A stretch of DNA of 64,000 bases from Prorocentrum cordatum (lineage: Eukaryota > Sar > Dinophyceae > Prorocentrales > Prorocentraceae): NCBI GenBank assembly GCA_963575745.1, contig CAUYUJ010000669.1, forward strand, positions 1,287,501-1,351,500, read 5' to 3'. The notes under the pieces were generated by a model that did no database searches, was not told where the DNA came from, and was given only the letters and a program-made list of their open reading frames with translations. The position numbers and the translations under genes are program-made. This document shows positions 50,545-61,479 of the stretch, piece after piece. How positions within the stretch are numbered: position 1 is the first letter of the stretch; every line of letters begins with the position of its first letter.

Positions 50545-52235
50545 GTTGAAATGCCGTCTCGCAACGGCTCTTGACGAATGTGCTCCGCTTGCCTCGCCGA
50601 CACCACCTGCAGGTCGCAGCCGCCTGCCCTAGACCGCTCGGGAGCTCCGATCTCGTGATGAGACGAGATGGCTAGCTCCGTGGCCTGGACCCATCGCGAG
50701 AAGGCCCCACTGATGGGCAGAACATGCCGTGCGCCAGCTTGGAAAGCGAGAGACTGCCGAATAGGGGGCCGAACATCGTGAATAGAGTGTGCAGTCCAAG
50801 GGGCTTGAGCCAAAGCGGCTACCCACGAGGAGGGGGACATAGAGAAAGACGGGAGAGGAGCAGGAGAGGCAGCGGCACCAGCACGGGCGAGGTGATCGCT
50901 GACCCCCTCCAGGGGGCCGTCGTTCCGAGGACGCTCGGCTGGGGGGGACAAACCATTACCTTCACTCCGAATTGCTGCTGCACCCCCAGACGCCGCCGAC
51001 GAAGCCTGTGTCGCCTCGGGCGCGCCTGCAGGAGGGCTGCTTAGAGATTCCGAGACCCGAGGTGCGGGCTGAAAAGAGGACTCGTTGGCCCAGGGGTCCT
51101 CCTCATCAGCCTCAAAAAGCCCCTCGAAGCCTTCATCCCCAAGAGGATCGACCTGCGACGAAAAGCCCACGGGGCCGCCAGCCGACGGGTCGAGAGGCTC
51201 GGGGGAAGACGTGCTGCCGAAAATGTCACCGCACAGCAACTCACATTCACTAATCAGACGCTCTTTCTTTTTCTGAGCTCGCTCAGCCTGCTCGAGCTTC
51301 TTCGCGCTCGACTTGGACCCAGCCGTGGGTGCTGCAGACGGCCTGGGCACTTGCGGCAACCTAGGAGCGACAAGCAAAGATCTGCATAGCAACTGTTCGC
51401 CTGTGCCTCTTAGCCGTAGCTCAAGCCCAACGTGAGGAGCCCATGGCGTGTCAACTACTGGGGTGATACTGCGAATGTACGGAAGACAGCACTCAGACGC
51501 CATGACGAAATCGATGTGAGAACTACCTGCACTCCCGACGCATGTGTATTCCACATCAGCCCGACGAATCACGCCTCCGACGCGGCGACAAAACGCTGAC
51601 CTCTGAAACTTTGCAACATCGATGTTATAATCACCTATGACGAGCCACGGAAGCTTCACATAAGACAAAAATGCACCCAACTTGGCAAATCTAGCTGAGT
51701 TAATACCCGTGAATTCGACTGACGGATGTGCGTAAAACAGTACCACAAGCAGCGAGAAGCCACACATATGCACTAGAACAGGCATGAAACCATCGAGAGC
51801 GTCTGAGCCCTCGGCACAGTAGCTGCTGGCGCCCTCACGCGGCTTGTCGAAAACTCTATGAACTGATAGATGACCTCGAGCCAACATGATCTCCCCGCCC
51901 TCGTAAGCGCGCCCCTCCGTCGCCTTGGAGGTGCCTCGACCAGTTGATCTCGCTGGATTGTCAAGGAACTTGAGCTTGGCACTCCGAGCTCGACGAGCCC
52001 ACTTGGCCCTGGTGTGGGCCCCGATGTGAGACTCCACCATGCCGGTGTACTCGTACTTGGACAACGTGGCCTCGGAGCTGACGTAGCTCCAGGTTTTGTT
52101 GCCCAGCATGGTGACGTTGCTGAAAACATGCACACGGAGGAGTCGACCTCGCTGGTGGACTGCTCCTCCGCGATCGGCTCGAGCGGCTGGGTGGCTGCAG
52201 GCGCCGAGAGACCTGCAGCCGCCGCGCCACCTCAT
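50370..52235 (-). pseudogene. LINE 1 ORF2, APE-type endonuclease and linker
   Basis: Starts at ATG 52,235, whose first three bases overlap the ORF1 stop. ETH-like region VESHIGAH, then LPWLVIGDYNID (the GDxN catalytic motif, about 51,620-51,655), SSHIDFVMAS and PHVGLELRL, matching the endonuclease/exonuclease/phosphatase fold that nicks the target. From residue 350 a Ser/Pro/Ala-rich linker follows with a coiled basic part (KKLEQAERAQKKKERLISE). Confidence 0.82.
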
Positions 52236-53302
52236 TGCGGCGCCTCCGCCTTGCCCGCCTCTGGAGCCACGCCTGCAGCCCCCTCGGCGGCCGCCTTGGC
52301 AGCTGCAGTAGCTGCCCTGATGCGCTCCATCTCGATCTTGATCTCATCCTCGGACGGCGCGCCAGGCTGAGCCCCTTGGGCTGCTGGCTGGGCCGCAGCA
52401 GCGGCTGGCTGCCCTTGGCCGCCGCCGCCTCCAGCACCGCCTGCCGCGCCGCCCGCGGCAGCGCCGCTGATGCCGCCGTCGATCTTCCTCTTCTTGTCCA
52501 GGCGCTCCTTGACCTTCGCCCTGAGGTCGAGCACCTGGGTCTTCCACTTGAGCACCTCGTCGGCTTTGCTGATGGCGCTGTCCCTGACCGCCTTCAGCTC
52601 CGCCTCGACCTTTTTGAGCTCAGCTCTCTCGCCCTCCGTGCACTCGAGGGTGTCGCGCTGCTTGAAGAACTCCTCGTCCCACGTGACGTTCATCATCGGC
52701 GCCTGCTCGACGTCGGCGCCTCCTCCGCCAGAGGTGCCGCCGCCGCCAGCGCCGCCCGCGGTGTGAACGTCCACGCCCGCCTCGCGGGCCAGGGCCACCG
52801 CGGCCGCGCGGTTGCTGATCTCTGCCAAGGCCAGCGTGCGCGCCGCCTCCTCCTCCTTCCTCATCGCTGCCACCAGGTTCTCCTGGCAGCGGGAGACGGC
52901 TGCACTCGCTTGCACATGCTTCTGCTTTGCATCCTTCCACGCGCCCTCGGCTCGTCGAACTGCTTCACTCGGTGAGACCGTGAGCGGCTGCTCCGCCGCC
53001 TGGGCCCCGCGCTCGGCAAACCCGATCTGCTCGGCGAGCACCTTGCGACTGACTGGGTCGGTCACTCTGGCCATCGCGGCGGACAGCGCCTGGATGGTAG
53101 ACGTAGTCGATGTCACTTGAGACCCGACCGACCCCTTGACGTTCTGCAAGGACGGCTGAGTGGACGAGGATGCGGGACCTTTCTTCGGCTTATACAGCTT
53201 GACTGGACAATGGCACTTGGTGCACTTCCCCGAATTGGCCACAATCCTCTCATTGTACTCGTACGTGCCACACTTCGCACATGTACTCCATGCCTTTGCC
53301 AT
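52232..53302 (-). CDS. LINE 1 ORF1 (zinc ribbon plus coiled coil)
   Basis: The ATG at 53,302 gives MAKAWSTCAKCG. An upstream in-frame extension to 53,386 is less likely, because MA(K)-W-C starts are common in this class. Two CX2C pairs (CAKC and CTKC) about 20 residues apart form a zinc ribbon. Then a long helical region follows (QENLVAAMRKEEEAARTLAL; ERAELKKVEAELKAVRDSA), with Gly/Ala-rich spacers. It ends ..EAPQ at TGA 52,232-52,234, overlapping the ORF2 start as ATGA. Likely the RNA-binding ribonucleoprotein subunit of the element. Confidence 0.75.
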   Translation of the reverse strand: MAKAWSTCAKCGTYEYNERIVANSGKCTKCHCPVKLYKPKKGPASSSTQPSLQNVKGSVGSQVTSTTSTIQALSAAMARVTDPVSRKVLAEQIGFAERGAQAAEQPLTVSPSEAVRRAEGAWKDAKQKHVQASAAVSRCQENLVAAMRKEEEAARTLALAEISNRAAAVALAREAGVDVHTAGGAGGGGTSGGGGADVEQAPMMNVTWDEEFFKQRDTLECTEGERAELKKVEAELKAVRDSAISKADEVLKWKTQVLDLRAKVKERLDKKRKIDGGISGAAAGGAAGGAGGGGGQGQPAAAAAQPAAQGAQPGAPSEDEIKIEMERIRAATAAAKAAAEGAAGVAPEAGKAEAPQ

Positions 53303-53439
53303 GGATCCACGGGCGAAGCCTCGCTTTCGCCTACGCAACTGGCCGTCCGAAGGGTGGACAGAAAGTGCGCACCCCCCAAACACCACGTGGAGGCGCGAGG
53401 TTGGGCGTCGGATGCCAAAATGGCGCTCGAGCCCAAGTT

Positions 53440-53870
53440 GCTTGAGGGGAGGAGGAGGAGGAGGAACAGGAGGAGGAGGAGGAACAGGAGGAGGTGGAGG
53501 AGGAGGAGGAGGAGGAGGAGGAGGGGGAGGAGCAGACGGAGGAGGGGAGGTGGTGTTTCGCTTTCTCTTTCTATTTCTCTGTGTGTTTCTCTTTCTCTGA
53601 TTTTTTTTTGTTTTTTGTTTGTTTTCTCTCTCTCTCTTTCTCTATTTCTTTCTCCCTGTCCTGTCATCCCATGCTGCATTTGTTGCTGCGGGCGCGGGGG
53701 CGAGGGGGGGAGGCATCCGCCGCCCTCTGACGCTTCGAGCCGTCGCTCCCGTGGCCTGCCCGAGAAAAGGAGCTATGAGGGAAGAGGAGGGCGGGAGGAG
53801 GAGCAGGAAGAGGAGGGAGGAAGGGAGGAGGAACTGTCCGCGGAGGAGGAGGAGGAGGAGGACCAGCGTA
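53440..53870. repeat. purine and pyrimidine triplet tracts
   Basis: GAG/GGA tract at 53,447-53,540, TTTCTCTC tract at 53,560-53,660, and a second GAG tract at 53,770-53,865. 53,870-54,200 has no recognised feature. Confidence 0.75.
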
Positions 53871-54204
53871 AGCCTAAGAGTCAAGAGTCATCAACGATGT
53901 TGGAAGCAACTCTCCCTCCAAGCTTTCTCTTCATTGGCCCCTACATCGGGTCATTTCCACTGCGGGAACTGCCTCGTTGGAAGACAACCGTTTGAAGACC
54001 TTGAAGCATGCCAAATCATTGTTCTCGGGATTTCAACGCCACGGGTCAACCTGACCGGTGCGTCATGACAATCCAGAAATTTACCAGAACGCCATTCTTG
54101 ACATTTCAACAGCGAATCAACATAATTGTTGTACCCTCATAATCTTGATCTATTCCAAAACACTGCTTCTGGCACGCTGATCATGGGAGTCCGCGAAACT
54201 CTCC

Positions 54205-54745
54205 CAATTTGTTTGAAACGAATGTGCGCGGCGCTAAGGCGAGGGCCACATTTTGAAAACCACCCGCCATCCATCCGTGAAACTCTTGCACATGTTTGAA
54301 ACGAATGCGCGCGGCTCTAAGGCGAGAACCACATGTTGAAAACTACCCGCCCTCCATCAGTGAAGCTCTTGCAAACTTTTGAAACGAATGTGCGCGGCGC
54401 TAAGGGGAGAGCTACATTTTGAAAACTACCCGCCCTCAATCCGTGAAGCTCTAACAATTGGTTAAAACGAATGTGCGCGGCGCTCAGGCGAGAGCGACAT
54501 TCTGAAAACGACCCGCCCTCAATTCATTCGAGATCCACATTTTGAAAACCACCCGCCCTCCACAACTGTTTAAAATGAATGTGCGCGGCGCTAAGGCGAG
54601 AGCCACATTCTGAAATCCACCCGCCCTCAATCCGTGAAGCTCTTGCAAATTTTGAAAACGAGTGCGCGCGGCGCTAAGGCGAGAGCCACACTTTGAAAAC
54701 GACCCACCCTCCATCTGTGAAACTGTTGCCACTTTTGAAACAGCG
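54205..54745. repeat. satellite, about 82-bp unit (array 2)
   Basis: About 6.5 tandem units starting ttgaaacgaatgtgcgcggc, with cgctaaggcgagagccacat and ccgccctc.atccgtgaa. One unit (54,461-54,570) contains an internal duplication. Confidence 0.88.
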
Positions 54746-54819
54746 TGTTCTACCACTGCTGGCGGAAAACTGAGGGAGTCACTGAGGGTTCCCAACCCGT
54801 CCCTCCCACCCTTCGAAAA

Positions 54820-54920
54820 CCGAGGGGGGTCACTACCGGTTCGAACCTCCCCTTCCCCCCCCCCCAGTCCATCATGAAAAGAGGGAGAGCCACCACAAGT
54901 TCGAACCCCCCCCCTTCACT
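54820..54920. repeat. ttcgaacc repeat, inverted copies left of the minisatellite
   Basis: ggtcactaccggttcgaacct and acaagttcgaacccccc are reverse complements of the units at 55,765-56,020. Confidence 0.65.
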
Positions 54921-54929
54921 GCCGCCGCT

Positions 54930-55745
54930 CCTCGGGACAGTTGGACAGCGGTGTGGACACTGGGACATTGGTGGGGACGGTGGTGGTGGGGACAGTGGTG
55001 TGGGGTCATTGGGACAGTGGTGCGGACAGTGCGACAGTGGTGGGGACGGTGGTGGGGACGGTGGTGGTGGGGACTGTGGCGAGGGGACAGCGGGACAGTG
55101 GTGGGGACAGTGTGACAGTGGTGGGGGCGGTGGTGGTGGGGACAGTGGTGAAGGAGGTGGTGAGGACGGTGGTGGGACAGTAGTGCAGTGGGGAAAGTGG
55201 TGAGGACAAGGGGACAGTGGAACAGTGGTGGTGACAGTGAGGACAGTGGGACAACACAGTGGGACAGAGGCGGGGACAGTGGGGACAGTGAGACACTGGT
55301 GGGGGCAGTGGGGGCAGCGGGGACAGTGGGGACAATGGGGAGAGTGGGACCGTGGTGGGACAATGGTGGGGACAGCGGGAACAGTGAGACACTGGTGGGG
55401 ACTGTGGGACAGTGGTGGGGACGGTGATGGTGGGGATAGTGGTGTGGGGACACTGGGCCAGTGGCGGGGACAGTGGGGACAGTGGGACGGTGGTGGGGAC
55501 AGTGGTGGTGGGGACAGTGGTGAGGGCGGTGGCGAGGACAGTGGTGGGACAATGGGACAGAGGTACAATGGGGACAGTGGCGGGGACAGTGGTGGGAACA
55601 GTGGGACAGCTGAGTGGGACAGCGGCGGGGACAGTGGGACAGTGGGGACAGTGGGGCGGTGGTGGGGTCTGTGGAAGGTGGGGAAAGTGGGACCGTGGTG
55701 CGAACAGTGGCGGGAACAGTGGGGACAGTGCGACATGATGGGGGC
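54930..55745. repeat. minisatellite (ggggacagtgg)n
   Basis: About 800 bp of 10-12-bp units such as ggggacagtggt. G is concentrated on the + strand. Confidence 0.92.
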
Positions 55746-55764
55746 ACTGGTTTTCTGGATGGGG

Positions 55765-56140
55765 GCGGGGGGGGGCTTCGAACCGGTAGTCACCACCTCC
55801 CGGTTTTCTGGAGAGGGGGGGGGGTCGAACCGGTAGTGACCCTCCCCGTTTTTCTGGAGGGGGGGGGGCAGGGGGGTTCGAACCGGAAGTGACCCCCTCC
55901 CCGGGTGGAGGGGAGGGGTTCGAACTGGTAGTGGCCCCCCTCTGGTTTTCCAGAGGGAAGGAGGGGGGAATGGGGGGGTTCGAACCGGTAGTGACCCCCC
56001 CGTTTTCCGAAAGGGGGGGAGGGAGGGGTTAGAGGAGGGGGGGGGTGCCGGAGGAAAGGGGGGTGGGTCCAGCAGGGAGGGGGGGAGATTTTCGAAGGGG
56101 GGGGAGCCCCGGGCTCCGGAGGAAGAGGGGGGGGGGATTT
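55765..56140. repeat. tandem repeat with ggttcgaaccggtagtgac units and G-runs
   Basis: Five units of ggttcgaaccggtagtgacc-type sequence, each followed by a C-run, a ttttctgg-like block and a G-run. They continue into G-rich DNA to about 56,140. 56,141-56,450 has no recognised gene. Confidence 0.8.
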
Positions 56141-56454
56141 TCCACAGTATCGCGGCGGTGGTTCGCGCTCTCTCTCAGTCTCAGTTTTCAAGCTTCAGGG
56201 TTATAAATGGTGAGGAAGTCTAATGAGAAACGCGTGGCCCGCCCTAAAAACTGGCTTCGGGGTGCGACACGGAGAAGTTGTTTAAGGAAAAGCAATGGAA
56301 GGGGAGGAGCAGGAGAGAGGAGGGAGGAGGCGAAGCGGCATGGGCCCCCGCGAGGACCCCGCCCGCCGCCGCCTGGCGCTGCGGAGGGGCGCCCCGTGGG
56401 GGCAGCCCCCCGCCGCGCCGCGCGGCCCGCGGCCAGATGCCGGAGTCGCGCCGC

Positions 56455-56960
56455 TCGCCGCCGCCGCCGTCGTTGTGTTCGTCGTCGTCGTCGTGGCTGT
56501 CGTGGTTCGTCGTGCTGGTTATCGTCGTGATCATGATCGTGGTCGTCGTGGTGGTGGTGGTGGCCGTCGTCGTCGTGGTGGCGGTCGTCATCGCCGTCGT
56601 CGTCGTGGTCGCCATCGCGGTCGTCGTCATCGTCGTCATCGTTGTGGTCATGGCCGTCGTCGTGGTTGTGGTCGTCATTGCTTCTCGAGTTGGGCTGGCT
56701 GGCCTCTTCGCCTGTCGTGGTTTCTCTTTGAGGTACCGCGGTCACGGTTCCCAAACCGCTCCCACAGCGTCAGCACAATGCAGCTTTCGTGGTCGTCGCG
56801 GGCGTTGACTTCGTGTTCTTCGTGGTCATCCTCGTAGTCGTCGTCACCGCGCTTGTCGTCGGCATGGTTGTCGCCGCCGCCGTGGTGGTGGTGGTCGCCG
56901 TCGTCGTCATCGTCGTCGTGGCCTGGCACGGCGCCCGCCCTTCCGAACGTTTCCTGGAGG
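56455..56960. repeat. (GTC/GTG)n trinucleotide-rich DNA
   Basis: Two stretches (56,455-56,690 and 56,785-56,945) of GTC and GTG triplets like 32,335-32,745. Confidence 0.8.
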
Positions 56961-56974
56961 CCTCCAACACTCTG

Positions 56975-57105
56975 GCCTAATGCTTGCATGGCGTTGTTGT
57001 GCATCCTGGCGCAAACGATGCGATCCGATTCCGACTCCGTGCCGATTCGGCCCGATCCGACGCACATTCCGACTCGATCCGGATCCCCGATTTGATGAGC
57101 ATGGA
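56975..57105. repeat. dispersed repeat shared with 40,650-40,830
   Basis: Same order and orientation: gcttgcatggcgttg, tgtgcatcctggcgca, ccgtgccgattcgg. 57,106-57,635 is AT-richer, with an alternating-GC hairpin near 57,297 and no gene. Confidence 0.55.
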
Positions 57106-57638
57106 TCTTGGTTGCGGTCGAAGAATTTCTCATATATCTCAAGCCCAGCCTTGGTTGCCCTTGGGCCAAAGACCACCAGGAGCACCCAGGGTACATTAAG
57201 GCATTAAGGGCCCCCTCTCATGACATCTGGCAGACAGTTGTGTAATTTAATGTTGATATGCTTCGAACGCCATAGGTTTTTGACGGGTTTCGGCTCGCGC
57301 GCCTGGCGGCGCGCGCGTGGCCCGAATGGAATTGCGTGATACGGTTTCGTTCACTGGGCGGATGCTCTTATCATCGCATATGCACCTCGTGATTAAACGA
57401 AGACGCGGGTTCTGCATGAACTTGCCTTGGCCGTACGGTTTCTCTTGATTTCAGCAGGTGATCGCGGAAAAAGTATTGCATTATTGATTTGAAGCACGTA
57501 AAACGTTGATGTGTTGAAAAAATTGCACAACGAATGTCATCCTCCTGCTTCGCGGGGTGCACGTCCAGAGCACGTACAGTCCAGTCATTGCGGGGCCTGG
57601 TGGGCCTTTGTTGGGGCCTCTTGGAGATCTCTTGGGGG

Positions 57639-59542
57639 CGCGGTGCCTCATTCCGCTGGACCCACCAGCAGCCCTCGAAAGTGGGACAGTTTCGCAGATC
57701 GCAGCCCCCCAGGGACGGCGAGGTCTCGCTCAGATCTGCGCGGTGCCTCGCCGCGCTGGACCCACCAGCAGCCCTCGAAAGTGGCGACAGTTTCGCAGAT
57801 CGCAGCCCCCCAGGGTCGGCGAGGTCGGAGACAGGTACCGCAAACAATACGCACACACAAGCAGCCATTACGTACAAGGCAGAGAGGAGACAGGAAGGAG
57901 GGGGGCGGGAGGCATGAGGCGGGAGGAGAAGGAGAAGGAGAAGTCGAGACAGCAGCGCTGTATTCAAAACGAATTCCCACCCAAGGAAGGTTTGGGAAAA
58001 CAGCATGGTCCAACAGAGCGTCGAAAGGCCCCACGAAGCTCCCAACTCGGCCCAAGCCCACCAGAGGACCGCCGAAATTGTGGAGCATTTACAGTTTAAC
58101 AACACTCGCGTCCTGCGTCTTAGCAGCCTCCCAACGGGCTACACAAGTGTGCATGACCCAAAACAGCCACGAAACGTCCCAACACTCATCCAAGCTGGCC
58201 CCATAGGTCCCGAAACCAGCCCACGAACTCCGACAAAACCCCATCAGGGGGGAAAACGATCCGACATGTTCGCGCCTCGCTTTCCTGGGGCGCCCCACGG
58301 TCCCCCCCCCCCCCAAAGGGGCCCAAGAGGCCCCAACGTATCCACAAACTCGAACATCTCCTGCCTCACAGCCCAGACGCGGTGGTGGGGTATAGCAGAC
58401 AGCCACTGGATGATTCCGCCCCTCCCCTTTTTTCCTCCTTGTCCTCTGCCCCTCGCTCCTCCTCCTCCTCCTCCTCCTCCTCCTCCTCCTCCTCCTCCTC
58501 CTCCTCCTCCTCCTCCTCCCCCTCTTTTCCAGTGGCTCTCTCTCGGCTCCCACCAATCCATGATCGAAGGGGCTGCATCGAGGGGCCCCCCAACACCAGC
58601 GCCCACCTCCCCCCCGCACCAGTGGAACGGAGCCCGAATGCCAGGACCGCCTTACTGATGCAGGGAGGAGGCCCAGGTGCCTGGCTGCCCCTAAATCACC
58701 GCCCGCAGGCCGGTGGACCGAAATTCCGCCAGACCTCGGACCGAGGGGGGGGTAAAACAAACAAATCAATTCATCCTAGCTTGGCCCACCACTCCGCCTC
58801 CTCCTGAGGCGCGAGTATCAGTGGCCAGGGCGCGGAGGTCTGCCCCCTTGCAGGTATGCAGCGTCCCCTGGGACAGCACTCCGCACTATCCGCCAGGCCG
58901 TGCCCCCCTCAACGCGAGGGAGGACCGTCGAAGCCGCTCCCTGGGGGGCGAGGTATGCCGCTCACTTTCTCTGGCTATGTTTTTGTTGTTTTCTCTCTCT
59001 CTCTCTCTCCCTCTCTCTCTCTTTCTCTATTTGCCTGCGGTACCTGTCTGGGACCTCGCCATCCCTGGGGGGGTGCATCTGCGACGCTGTCGCCACTTTC
59101 GAAGGCTGCTGGTGGGTGCAGCGGGGTGACACACCGCGCAGACCTGAGCGGGGCCTCGCCGTCCGTGGGGGGGTGCGATCTGCGACGTCGTCGCCACTTT
59201 CGAGGGCTGCTCGTGGGCCCGGCGGAGTGAAGCACCGCGCAGACCTGAGCGGAACCTCGCCGTCCCTGGGGGGCTGCGATCTGCGACTCTGTCGCCTTTT
59301 CCGAGGGCTGTTGGTGGGTCCAGCGGAGTTAGACACCGCGCAAACCTGAGCGGGACATCGCCGTCTTTGGGGGGCTGCGGTTTGCGACGCGGTCGCACTT
59401 TCGAGGGCTGCTGGTGGGCCTGGCGGAGTGAGGCACCGCGCAGACTTGAGCGGGACATCGCCGTCTTTGGGGGGCTGCGATTTGCGACGTTGCCGCCGCT
59501 TTCGAGGGCTGCTGGTGGGTCCAGCGGAATAAGGCACCGCAC
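57639..59542. mobile_element. foldback-type element with tandem-repeat arms
   Basis: The left arm (57,639-57,845) holds two units and the right arm (59,044-59,542) five units of the same about 100-bp repeat in opposite orientation. At the inner arm edges ggtaccgcaaaca (57,834) mirrors ttgcctgcggtacctgtc (59,032), so the inversion extends past the units. The middle (57,846-59,030) has purine/pyrimidine tracts, including (CTC)n at 58,455-58,520, and no recognised gene. Unequal arms made of subrepeats are the mark of foldback elements such as Drosophila FB. No target duplication was found. Confidence 0.6.
59044..59542. repeat. 100-bp tandem repeat, five units
   Basis: Each unit runs ctgagcggga.ctcgccgtc, ggggggctgcgatctgcgac, actttcgagggctgctggtg and ggtccagcggagtgaggcac, then cgcgcag. 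Confidence 0.9.
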
Positions 59543-60600
59543 GGAAGTGGCGACGGCAGGGCCGGGGGCGGCGCCCTGTGCGTGCGACGACGACGACGAC
59601 GGCGATGATTCGTTCGCCCGCCACAGACCATTGCCCTCGTCAAAGGGGAAAACCCAGCCCCTCAGAGGGGCAACGGCCAGGCGCTGCGCCTATGTGGGGC
59701 CAGCAGGCAGGGGGCACTTGCTGGGGGGATCAGAGCCTGACCCCCCCCGTGCTCCGAAGGCGCACGCAGGGGGGGGCGCCCGCCACGCCTTCGCCGCGCA
59801 GGACGGGGCCTTCGACTCTGCAGGCAGCCGCGCGGACTAGCGCCCGCCGCGCCAGGCCTACACGGGGGAGACCGTCGACCCTGCAGTCGGCCAAGTGGAC
59901 GAGCGCCAAGCGGGAAAGCAGTGAAAACGCTGCTCGAGACCCCAGATCGAACCCGCTGACCAGCCCGGCGCCCCCCTTGCGCCACTGTCGCCGCGGGGGG
60001 GGATTACCTCCAGCGCCCCAGGTCCGTGCAGACGGGGGGGGGGCAGCCGGCGGCCCCAGATCGACCCCGCCACGCGGGCCCAGAAAAAGAGCCAGCAGGA
60101 AAGCCGCTGCAGGCTGCAAGGCGGGGCGAAACCCCCGCGGTGCCGCATCTGCAAATGCGAGGGCCGAGCAGACAAAGCGGGCGGCGCAAGGGGGAGATGC
60201 GGCAAGGTCTGCGCGCCTTCAGCCCGTGGCGCTGCCGCCATTGCAGCCAAGGCATTGACGCGCGGGGCAGCAACGGGCGCGCCGCTCACCGCGCGGCGAG
60301 AGCGCGGGCAAACGATCGGCAGAGGGCCGGCCTGCGCAGCATCGGGCTGCACGCCGGCACTCGCGCCTGTAGCAGGAGAAAGGCGCGCGGAAGGGCCGGG
60401 CCGATTCGCTGCTGTCGACCGAGTCTGAGAGCTGAGAGCGGGGCGATGGGCTGCAGCGTGGCGAGGGGGATGTGCCGCGATCCTCCTGGCGCGACGCTGG
60501 GCCCCGACCCCTCGCGGAGCAATGCCGTTACTTCCACCGCCAACCCGACGCGACTGGGCGACGACTGGGCGGGGCCGCGCGCTGGGTTGCACCATTCCAG
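59543..60600. other. GC-rich region, no assigned gene
   Basis: Open frames on all strands, due to GC content. C/G homopolymers near 59,740, 60,000 and 60,040. It could be the tail of LINE 2 but has no recognisable motif. Confidence 0.3.
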
Positions 60601-60899
60601 TCACGGGAGCGGTGACGCAGGCAGGCGCAGCTCAGGAAGACGGGCTTGAAGGGTCGGCCGCGGCCCCCTTGCCCTGCTGGAAAGCGGGGGCACCGTGCCC
60701 GCCCGGCCGCGGCGGGCCCCGTGCCCCCGTCGCGGGGGGGCCCCCTCGTGCCCCGGCAACCCGCCCTCTGGTGGGGGAGGGTCCGCGGCTGGTTAGGCCG
60801 CGACGCCCCCCCCCCCATCTCCAGGCTCGACCGCGGCGCGGGTCGCCCCCCCAGGAGCGGTCGGCGCCGCCGCGGCCGCGCGGGGGGCGCCGAGACCCC

Positions 60900-61440
60900 C
60901 TCCCCCCGCGCGGCGGCGGATCGACGACGGCCCCGCCCCCATCATCAGAGTCAGCTGCAGCGACAGGACCACCATCCTCATCGCCCCAATGAGCCCAGGG
61001 CCCGCGTTCAACGGACAGGCCTGCGGCCTTGGGGTGGATCCTTTTGCACATCTGTTGCCAAGAATATGTTTGCACCTGCGCCGTTAGGAATACGTTTGAA
61101 TTTGTCGCGCACATTCCCAGCCCTGCCACGGGCGCTGTAATAAGCTTCGCACTTGAGACTTAAGACAGACCGCTTGGGCGGAGCCATCGGAGACGCCCAG
61201 CGCAATGCACTTGCGCCCTTTAGCGAGCAAAGGCCTGGGCATCCAACCTCAAACGACCAGGGCACCTGCCAGCAGGCGGCGGACATCTGGCACCACGTGG
61301 ATATGGGTCGGCGGGCGGGGCGGGGCGCGGCCTCCTCGCGAGCCTTTGAGACGAAGCCTGCGCTTCCAGAAATTACTGGTTCGCTGCCAGCTGCGCACCT
61401 GCAGGACAGGGGGCTGGAGGGGGGGGGGCCTTTCATCACC
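60900..61440 (-). pseudogene. LINE 2 C-terminal region
   Basis: SLKCEAYYSARGRAGNVRDK looks like a CGAY..R.R.L Cys/Tyr motif found at the end of dinoflagellate-type LINE ORF2 proteins, with CKRIHPKAAG after it. Function unknown; zinc binding is inferred. Confidence 0.4.
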
Positions 61441-61479
61441 TAAAGCTAACGGCCCCCATTGGGGCGGGAGTCGCGCCGC

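Larger units (their letters stand above)
46890..53302 (-). mobile_element. LINE-type non-LTR retrotransposon 1
   Basis: On the minus strand: ORF1, APE endonuclease, reverse transcriptase, zinc motif and RNase H in one 6.4-kb unit. ORF1 and ORF2 overlap by ATGA. ORF2 is broken by one frameshift and two in-frame stops, so the copy is inactive but young enough to read easily. The 3' end is not marked by a poly(A) tail or a target duplication I can see; 46,890 is approximate. Confidence 0.85.

Noticed and set aside
55775-56000. ggttcgaacc units as tRNA genes
   Set aside because: No acceptor, D or anticodon arms are found around them; the units are tandem and G-run separated.
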